This document shows, one piece after another, positions 1 through 5,718 of a stretch of 11,174 bases of DNA; the stretch's first letter is position 1; every line of letters begins with the position of its first letter. The notes below the pieces were generated by a model. The model was not told where the DNA came from and made no database searches. It was given only the letters and a program-made list of their open reading frames with translations. The stretch comes from Bacteroidota bacterium (GTDB lineage Bacteria; Bacteroidota; Bacteroidia; Flavobacteriales; Flavobacteriaceae): NCBI GenBank assembly GCA_022560715.1, contig JADFSQ010000014.1, forward strand, positions 3,178 to 14,351, in the 5' to 3' direction. The translations under genes were made by a program, and so were the position numbers.

Positions 1-837
1 AATTGTCATCGAACCACCTGCTTGTTCAAACGCCAACCAAAAAAATATGGTAAACAAAGCACATATTCCAATAACCATAATTCTATCTTTTACTACTTTT
101 GAATTTTCGGCTTCTTCAATTACCTCTTCAATATCGTCGCCAATTTTTTCGATTCCGTCTTCTACTAAATCATCAAAATCTTCGGTTTGTTTAAGCGACA
201 ATCCAATCTTTCCAAATATATCTTGTGCATAAAAAAATTGTAGCATTCCTAAAAACATAAAAATACCAGCAAGTCCAAAACCATAATGCCAACCAATATT
301 CTCGCCTATATAGCCACACAACAATATACCTAAAAATGCTCCTGCATTAATTCCCATATAAAAAATGGTGTATCCAGCATCTTTCTCTTTCCCATTGGCT
401 TTATACAATTGTCCTACCATTGAAGAAATATTTGGCTTAAACAAACCATTTCCTAAAATTAGAAAGAGTAATCCAGCAAAGAAAAACACATTTGAAACTC
501 CAACCAAAGACATAGATGCGTGTCCTAAAGTCATAATAAAAGCCCCATACACAACTGCTTTTCTGTAGCCTATAAATTTATCTGCAATCCATCCTCCAAT
601 AATTGGAGTGATATAAACTAAACCTGTGTACCACGCAAACAGTATTAAGGCATCACTTCTTTCCCAAGCCCAACCTTCGTTAAGAAGTGATGAAACTAAA
701 AATAATACAAGTAATGCACGCATACCATAATACGAAAAGCGTTCCCACATTTCGGTAAAAAACAATACAAATAATCCAGATGGATGTCCTAATACAGTTT
801 TTTGATTAGTTTTTGAGCCTCCAAATTTAAATTCCAT
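1..837 (-). CDS. POT/PTR2-family proton-coupled di/tripeptide transporter, partial (C-terminus beyond window)
   Basis: Inner-membrane major-facilitator protein expected to import di- and tripeptides with protons. The frame is open from an ATG at 837 down to base 1, giving 279 residues; the C-terminal half lies outside the window. Visible hallmarks are the TM1 proton-site motif TEMWERFSYYG (residues 28-38), the PTR2 signature GNGLFKPNISS (129-139), FYMGINAGAF after TM4, and FWLAFEQ in TM7 (266-272). Six hydrophobic segments lie before residue 205. Residues about 206-252 form a hydrophilic, very acidic linker before TM7, with no hydrophobic hairpin where many bacterial POTs have helices HA and HB. 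The start is fixed by the TM1 motif near residue 28, as usual in the family. It follows the S9 peptidase gene by 32 bp on the same strand, so they are probably co-transcribed and linked in peptide use. Family call is firm; substrate range is inferred. Confidence 0.95.
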   Translation of the reverse strand, partial: MEFKFGGSKTNQKTVLGHPSGLFVLFFTEMWERFSYYGMRALLVLFLVSSLLNEGWAWERSDALILFAWYTGLVYITPIIGGWIADKFIGYRKAVVYGAFIMTLGHASMSLVGVSNVFFFAGLLFLILGNGLFKPNISSMVGQLYKANGKEKDAGYTIFYMGINAGAFLGILLCGYIGENIGWHYGFGLAGIFMFLGMLQFFYAQDIFGKIGLSLKQTEDFDDLVEDGIEKIGDDIEEVIEEAENSKVVKDRIMVIGICALFTIFFWLAFEQAGGSMTI

Positions 838-869
838 AAATTCTATAATTTAGTTAGTAAAAAGTTAGT

Positions 870-3110
870 TTATCCTTTAATTTTTATTTTTATCTCTTCT
901 TCTTCAATTTTATTTTCTGATTTTTCTAATTTATCGCCAAGTGTCTTGTTGATGAAATTTGTCATCTTTTTATACAAGTGTAATCTTGTATTGCCTCCAT
1001 AAATACCATGATTATTGTCTGGATATATCATCCATTCAAATTGTTTGTCTGCCTGTATTAATGCTTTAACCATACGCACTGTATTTTGTACATGCACATT
1101 ATCATCCCCAGACCCATGAATAAGTAAAAAATCACCTTTTAGTTTATCGACATGATTTATTGGTGAATTCTCATCATAACCACTTGGGTTTTCTTGTGGT
1201 GTTGTCATATAACGTTCGGTATAAATAGTATCATAAAATCGCCAAGATGTTACTGGTGCAACTGCAATAGCCATTTTAAATACATCATTGCCTTTAAACA
1301 AGGCATTACTACTCATAAAACCACCATAACTCCAACCCCAAATTCCTATTCGGCTTGCATCTATATATGGTAATTTTCCGAGTTGTTTAGCCACTTCTAT
1401 TTGGTCTTCTAATTCGTATTTACCCAATTCTCTTTGTGTTACCTTTTTAAATTCAGCGCCTTTAAGCCCTGTACCTCTTCCGTCCACACAAGCAATAATA
1501 TAACCTTGCTGTGCCAACATTTGATACCAATAATCATTACTGCCATTCCAACGGTTTGCTACTTGCTGCGAGCCAGGACCAGAATATTGGTACATAAACA
1601 AAGGGTATTCTTTATTTGGATTAAAATCGGCTGGCTTAATCATCCACATATTAAGGTCATTGCCATTAATATGAATTGTACTAAACTCCTTGGTTGATGT
1701 TTTATAATCTAACAGCTTTATTGCCAATTTATCATTATCAATAATGCTTTTAATTATATTTCCCGTTTCAGAACTGTTTAAGGTATATTCAGGAGGTGTT
1801 GTAGCACTTGAAAAAGAATTTATAAAGTATGAAAAATCAGCACTAAATGAAGCATTATTTGTACCATTAGTCTTTGTTAAGCGTTCTTTGTTTTTTCCGT
1901 TTAAATCTATAGCATAAACATCACGATTTGTTGAACCATTTTCAACCGATTGGTAATAAATGCGATTGTTCTTTTCATCAAAGCCATAATATTTAGTGAT
2001 TTCCCAATTTCCTTTGGTAATTTGGTTTATTAATTTTCCGCCTTTTGAATAATGGTAAATATGGTTAAACCCATCCTTTTCACTCGTCCAAATAAAACTA
2101 TTGTCTTTTAGAAATGTCAAATTAGAAGTAACATCGATGTACGCTTTGTCTTTTTCGGCTAATACTAAATCAGAACTCATATCTGTTGCATTAATCATCC
2201 ATAAATCCAATTCGTTTTGGTGACGATTCATGTATTGCGCACTCAACATATCTGGATTGTTAGTCCATTTTATTCTAGGAATATAATAATCATTATAGGG
2301 TTTATTAAGTTCAACTTCAGAAGATTTATTTGTTTTTAAATCGAATATATACAACGATACGATAGCATTTTTTTCTCCTGCTTTTGGATATTTAAACACG
2401 TGTTGTGTTTGGTATAATGCTTCTCCATAAATGTCCATTGAAAACTCAGGCACTTCGGTTTCGTCAAATCGTAAATACGCTATTTTGTTACTATTAGTAT
2501 TCCATTGAAAAGCGCGAACAAACCCAAATTCTTCCTCATAAACCCAATCTGTTATTCCGTTTATAATTTTATTCTTTTCGCCATCAAAAGTAATCTGCTC
2601 GACATTTCCTGTTGCTAAATCTTTCACATATAAATTATTTTTATAACCATAGGCTACTTTTGAAGCATCAGGTGACAATGTTGGTTCTTGTATTTTTTCT
2701 TCTGAAATCTGAATAACCTCATCACTCTTTGTATTATACACGTAAAAAATACTCAAAGTAGAACGTCTAAAAATATATTCTACTTTAGTTGCCAAGATTA
2801 TTTTACTTTCATCTTCACTAAATGTGTAATCTGTAAAATATGGAATTTTATCATTGGCTTCTGAATTAAGCAAGGTCTTTACTTTACTTAATGTTTTATA
2901 ATCGTAAACATCGATTGTAGCACTTTTATTTTTTCTGTCAAGGTTAAGAACCGAATATTGCTGTCCGTTTTTCATAGAGTGCAAAGCATCCATTCGCTCT
3001 GTTCTAAAAGTTCCATTCCAAATTTCTTCTAAAGTAATCTCTTTTTGTTGTGCATAAATTGAAGTAGTAATGACAAAAAAGAGTAAAAACGAGGTGTGTT
3101 TTAATTTCAT
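870..3110 (-). CDS. Dipeptidyl peptidase IV-type S9 family serine peptidase, secreted
   Basis: Prolyl-type exopeptidase expected to remove N-terminal dipeptides, typically X-Pro or X-Ala, in the periplasm or outside. I start at the ATG at 3110 (746 aa) rather than the in-frame ATG at 3203, because MKLKHTSFLLFFVITTSIYA followed by QQ is a clean signal peptide; the upstream extension would bury it. Next comes the DPP-IV beta-propeller, with the double-Glu motif DWVYEEEF (Glu192-194) that binds the substrate N-terminus in DPP-IV. The C-terminal alpha/beta-hydrolase domain (about 490-725) holds GWSYGG with Ser594, GSGDDNVH with Asp669 and NNHGIYGG with His701. The Ser-Asp-His spacing (75 and 32 residues) is close to human DPP4. 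Length is usual for bacterial DPP-IV. The tail ends in a Lys/Glu-rich stretch after the catalytic domain. It is followed after 32 bp by a peptide transporter gene. All catalytic residues are present, so it should be active. Confidence 0.95.
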   Translation of the reverse strand: MKLKHTSFLLFFVITTSIYAQQKEITLEEIWNGTFRTERMDALHSMKNGQQYSVLNLDRKNKSATIDVYDYKTLSKVKTLLNSEANDKIPYFTDYTFSEDESKIILATKVEYIFRRSTLSIFYVYNTKSDEVIQISEEKIQEPTLSPDASKVAYGYKNNLYVKDLATGNVEQITFDGEKNKIINGITDWVYEEEFGFVRAFQWNTNSNKIAYLRFDETEVPEFSMDIYGEALYQTQHVFKYPKAGEKNAIVSLYIFDLKTNKSSEVELNKPYNDYYIPRIKWTNNPDMLSAQYMNRHQNELDLWMINATDMSSDLVLAEKDKAYIDVTSNLTFLKDNSFIWTSEKDGFNHIYHYSKGGKLINQITKGNWEITKYYGFDEKNNRIYYQSVENGSTNRDVYAIDLNGKNKERLTKTNGTNNASFSADFSYFINSFSSATTPPEYTLNSSETGNIIKSIIDNDKLAIKLLDYKTSTKEFSTIHINGNDLNMWMIKPADFNPNKEYPLFMYQYSGPGSQQVANRWNGSNDYWYQMLAQQGYIIACVDGRGTGLKGAEFKKVTQRELGKYELEDQIEVAKQLGKLPYIDASRIGIWGWSYGGFMSSNALFKGNDVFKMAIAVAPVTSWRFYDTIYTERYMTTPQENPSGYDENSPINHVDKLKGDFLLIHGSGDDNVHVQNTVRMVKALIQADKQFEWMIYPDNNHGIYGGNTRLHLYKKMTNFINKTLGDKLEKSENKIEEEEIKIKIKG

Positions 3111-3325
3111 TGATTTAAATAAAAAGTGTCCTATTTTGATTACTAAACTAAAATAAGTTCTATTTAATGAGTCTGCAATGTAAAAAAACGCTTTGATTAA
3201 CACAACCCTTTTTATTTATTACCCAAAAAATCTTGTAAAAAGAACACTAATTTAACATTTGCAAAGTGTAATTTTAAATAAGAGTACTATAATATTATCT
3301 TTGCAATTCAATATTTAAATAAGTT
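3111..3325. other. Divergent intergenic region between S9 peptidase and HMG-CoA reductase genes
   Basis: AT-rich 215-bp spacer that must hold the regulatory start regions of both divergent genes. On the plus strand it has an exact TATCTTTG -7 box at 3296-3303. No exact TAnnTTTG box is seen on the minus strand; the nearest is TACACTTTG (3270-3262), one base too widely spaced. The minus-strand peptidase frame stays open back to an ATG at 3203, but the signal peptide starts at 3110, so this is probably leader. No RNA gene or riboswitch was recognised. Confidence 0.6.
3296..3303 (+). promoter_or_regulatory. Bacteroidota-type -7 promoter element for the HMG-CoA reductase gene
   Basis: TATCTTTG matches the Bacteroidota sigma-ABfr -7 consensus TAnnTTTG and is followed by CA, as is common. 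It lies 22 bp before the ATG at 3326, implying a very short leader of roughly 15-18 nt. No TTG is seen at the expected -33 distance, so the call rests on the -7 box, its AT-rich surroundings and its position. Confidence 0.65.
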
Positions 3326-4654
3326 ATGGGTAAATCCATTTTAGGTTTTTCAAAGTTATCCAAATCAAAAAAAATAGATTGGATTCTGGAAACGCATTTT
3401 TCTAACAAAGAAAATGCTAAACGCATTTTAATACAATATTGGAACTCTAACGAAAAGCTTCAACAACTTCATGACGAATTTATTGAAAATACTATAACCA
3501 ATTACTATCTACCATTTGGTGTTGCTCCAAATTATTTAATTAATAGCAAGTTGTACACTATTCCAATGGCAATTGAAGAAAGTTCTATAATTGCTGCTGC
3601 GAGTAATGCAGCAAAATTTTGGTTGGACAGAGGTGGATTTAAAGCCAAAGTGATTTCTACAACCAAAGTTGGTCAAGTACATTTTATGTATCATGGCGAC
3701 TTTGATGTTTTAAAAACGTATTTCAATTTTATAAAACCTCAACTTATTAACGATGCAAAACCTATTACAAAAAACATGGAGCAACGTGGTGGTGGCATTA
3801 TTGATATTGAATTAAAAGATAAAACAAAAGATATAAAGGGTTATTACCAACTTCATGCAAGCTTTGAGACAATGGACGCTATGGGAGCCAATTTTATCAA
3901 TTCTTGTTTGGAGCAATTTGCAAAAACTTTTAAAAAGGAAGCACAACACTTTGATGCTTTTTCTTCAGAAGAGAAAGACATTCAAATTATAATGAGCATT
4001 CTTTCTAATTATGTTCCAGATTGTTTAGTGAGAGCAGAAGTAAGTTGTAAAGTGGAAGAATTAAATGAAGATACTAATATCTCACCAGAAGAATTTGCTG
4101 CTAAATTTATACAAGCCGTTAAGATAGCCGAAGTAGAGCCTTACCGAGCAGTAACACACAACAAAGGCATCATGAATGGTGTTGATGCTGTTGTTTTAGC
4201 AACAGGAAATGACTTTAGAGCTGTTGAAGCAGGAGTACATGCTTATGCATCAAGAAATGGGAAATATAGAAGTTTAACTCATGCCAGAGTTGAAGATGGC
4301 ATTTTTACATTTTGGATTGAAATTCCGTTAGCATTAGGAACCGTTGGTGGACTTACAAATTTGCATCCTTTAGTTAAATTAGCTTTAGAAATGCTTGGCA
4401 ACCCAAACGCAAAAAAATTAATGCAAATTGTAGCAGTAGCAGGTTTGGCACAAAATTTTGCAGCATTGCGTTCGTTAATAACGACAGGAATACAGCAAGG
4501 ACACATGAAAATGCACCTTATGAATATCCTCAATCAGTTGGAAGCAAACAATACTGAAAAGAATACACTTGTTGAACATTTTAAAACAAATGTTGTAACA
4601 CATATTGCTGTTGTTGAAGCTTTGGAAAATTTACGATTGACGATTGGCGATTGA
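3326..4654 (+). CDS. mvaA: Hydroxymethylglutaryl-CoA reductase, class II (mevalonate pathway)
   Basis: Soluble cytoplasmic enzyme interconverting HMG-CoA and mevalonate; here most likely the biosynthetic step to mevalonate for isoprenoids. The 442 residues fit class II (bacterial, Pseudomonas mevalonii-like) reductases. Visible elements are ENTITNYYLPFGVAPN (54-69), the catalytic-Glu segment PMAIEESS (Glu84/85), the DAMGAN motif (184-189), catalytic Lys280 in THNKGIMNG, catalytic Asp296 in GNDFRAVEAG, and the mobile C-terminal catalytic His393 in GHMKMH. All four catalytic positions are present. Automated annotation often labels this class 'degradative', but the GHMP kinase 32 bp downstream supports a biosynthetic role. 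Cofactor choice (NADH or NADPH) cannot be read safely. The last codons run through a 7-bp tandem repeat (4633-4660), so the C-terminal LRLTIGD is probably repeat-encoded. A -7 box lies just upstream. Confidence 0.95.
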   Translation: MGKSILGFSKLSKSKKIDWILETHFSNKENAKRILIQYWNSNEKLQQLHDEFIENTITNYYLPFGVAPNYLINSKLYTIPMAIEESSIIAAASNAAKFWLDRGGFKAKVISTTKVGQVHFMYHGDFDVLKTYFNFIKPQLINDAKPITKNMEQRGGGIIDIELKDKTKDIKGYYQLHASFETMDAMGANFINSCLEQFAKTFKKEAQHFDAFSSEEKDIQIIMSILSNYVPDCLVRAEVSCKVEELNEDTNISPEEFAAKFIQAVKIAEVEPYRAVTHNKGIMNGVDAVVLATGNDFRAVEAGVHAYASRNGKYRSLTHARVEDGIFTFWIEIPLALGTVGGLTNLHPLVKLALEMLGNPNAKKLMQIVAVAGLAQNFAALRSLITTGIQQGHMKMHLMNILNQLEANNTEKNTLVEHFKTNVVTHIAVVEALENLRLTIGD

Positions 4655-4660
4655 CGATTT
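4633..4660 (+). repeat. Four-unit 7-bp tandem repeat across the HMG-CoA reductase stop codon
   Basis: The units are ACGATTG (4633), ACGATTG (4640), GCGATTG (4647) and ACGATTT (4654): two identical and two with one change each. The stop codon TGA (4652-4654) is formed at the boundary of units three and four. Because seven is not a multiple of three, each gain or loss of a unit would change the reading frame and the C-terminus. It is direct, not inverted, so it is not a terminator. Confidence 0.85.
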
Positions 4661-4686
4661 GGAATTTAATAAATATATAATTTGCA

Positions 4687-5670
4687 TTGAAAAAAACCTA
4701 TTACAGCAACGGAAAATTATTACTAACAGGAGAGTATCTTGTATTAGATGGTGCTTTATCTCTTGCTGTGCCAACTCAATTTGGGCAATCATTAACGGTT
4801 GAGACTATAGATGAGCGAAAACTGATTTGGAAGAGTTTAGATAAAAAAAGGAATATTTGGTTTGAGGATGAGTTTAATATTCTGGATAAGATTTCTCTTC
4901 CCGATAGCTATCGGGACATTCGAAATGACAATGACGTTTCTATTAGGTTACTTCAAATTTTAAATGCAACAAAACAACTTAATCCTGGTTTTTTGAGCAC
5001 TCAAAATGGTTTTGCTGTTACTACAAAACTTGATTTTCCACAGTTTTGGGGTTTGGGTTCATCTTCAACATTAATTAATAATATAGCACAATGGGAAGAA
5101 ATTGATCCTTACCAATTACTGAAACAAACATTTGGAGGAAGTGGTTACGACATTGCTTGTGCACAACATAATGTTCCTATTACGTTTCAATTGAAAAATG
5201 AATTTACTGACGAGATTCTGAAACAATCCCGAAAGCTTTCGGGACAGAATGACACTGTAAGAGAAATTCTTAAAGTAGATTTTACTCCCATTTTTAAAGA
5301 CCACTTATTTTTTGTGCATTTAAATAAAAAGCAGAATAGTAGAGATGGCATTAAGCATTACAATGCTAATAAAAACAATTCTGTTTTGGCAATTTCTGAA
5401 ATCAGTGATATTACTTCAAAAATGATTAAGTGTGCTAATTTAACCCATTTTGAAACATTGATTACTTCTCACGAAAACATTATATCAAAAATCATAAAAC
5501 AAAAGCCTGTTAAGGAATTGTTGTTTAACGATTACAATGGAGCCATAAAAAGTCTTGGCGCTTGGGGAGGTGATTTTGTATTAGTAACTGGAAATAAAGA
5601 TTCTATTAGTTATTTTAGAAACAAAGGTTACCACACTATAATTCCTTATTCTGAAATGGTTTTAAAATAA
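4687..5670 (+). CDS. GYDIA-type GHMP kinase, probable mevalonate or phosphomevalonate kinase
   Basis: Cytoplasmic ATP-dependent small-molecule kinase of the GHMP fold, 327 residues. Motif 1 is SNGKLLLTGEYLVLDGA (7-23), resembling mevalonate and phosphomevalonate kinases. The ATP-binding motif is WGLGSSSTLI (121-130). FGGSGYDIACAQ (149-160) holds the GYDIA signature of a Bacteroidota subfamily. GAWGGDFVLVTG (291-302) is the C-terminal glycine-rich motif 3. The start is a TTG: a stop codon lies three codons upstream, the next in-frame ATG is beyond residue 240, and the N-terminal motif begins at residue 7, where the family expects it. It follows the HMG-CoA reductase gene by 32 bp, so it is probably in the same transcript and acts in the mevalonate pathway. 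The exact substrate cannot be decided from sequence. Two 18-bp perfect palindromes (4899 and 5227) lie inside the gene without breaking the frame. Confidence 0.9.
   Translation: MKKTYYSNGKLLLTGEYLVLDGALSLAVPTQFGQSLTVETIDERKLIWKSLDKKRNIWFEDEFNILDKISLPDSYRDIRNDNDVSIRLLQILNATKQLNPGFLSTQNGFAVTTKLDFPQFWGLGSSSTLINNIAQWEEIDPYQLLKQTFGGSGYDIACAQHNVPITFQLKNEFTDEILKQSRKLSGQNDTVREILKVDFTPIFKDHLFFVHLNKKQNSRDGIKHYNANKNNSVLAISEISDITSKMIKCANLTHFETLITSHENIISKIIKQKPVKELLFNDYNGAIKSLGAWGGDFVLVTGNKDSISYFRNKGYHTIIPYSEMVLK
4899..4916. repeat. Perfect 18-bp palindrome, copy 1, inside GHMP kinase
   Basis: TCCCGATAGCTATCGGGA is fully self-complementary and 56% GC in very AT-rich DNA. It begins on the third base of codon 71 and encodes most of P-D-S-Y-R-D. 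It is followed by CA and, a few bases later, AATGACA (4924-4930), features shared with copy 2. It is probably a member of a dispersed flavobacterial palindrome family rather than a terminator, as no T-run follows and it is mid-gene. Confidence 0.85.
5227..5244. repeat. Perfect 18-bp palindrome, copy 2, inside GHMP kinase
   Basis: TCCCGAAAGCTTTCGGGA differs from copy 1 only by a compensated A/T pair. It starts on the first base of codon 181 and encodes S-R-K-L-S-G, so it is read in a different phase from copy 1. CA follows directly and AATGACA lies at 5248-5254, as beside copy 1. Confidence 0.85.
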
Positions 5671-5697
5671 AAATAGCCACGCAAAACGTAGCTATTT
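5671..5697. terminator. Bidirectional hairpin terminator between convergent genes
   Basis: AAATAGC (5671-5677) pairs with GCTATTT (5691-5697), and after one C-A mismatch ACG (5679-5681) pairs with CGT (5687-5689) around a CAAAA loop. It begins directly after the GHMP kinase stop codon and 22 bp from the end of the converging prolyl isomerase gene. The minus strand reads into TTTTATTTTAAAA after the stem; the plus-strand tail is looser (ATAATACTTTTC). It can serve both transcripts. Confidence 0.75.
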
Positions 5698-5718
5698 ATA
5701 ATACTTTTCTAATTACTA

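Noticed and set aside
1434..1697. Plus-strand open frame opposite the S9 peptidase gene, and similar antisense frames at 4279-4533, 7585-7788 and 8239-8502
   Set aside because: They lie fully within well-supported genes on the other strand, have low-complexity or family-free products, and reflect mirrored codon bias.
3111..3203. N-terminal extension of the S9 peptidase to the ATG at 3203
   Set aside because: It would place 31 residues before a clear signal peptide starting at 3110, which would be unusual for a secreted enzyme.
3262..3270. Minus-strand TACACTTTG as a -7 box for the S9 peptidase gene
   Set aside because: It has three bases between TA and TTTG instead of two, and no TTG lies at a suitable distance upstream; kept only as a remark under the spacer.
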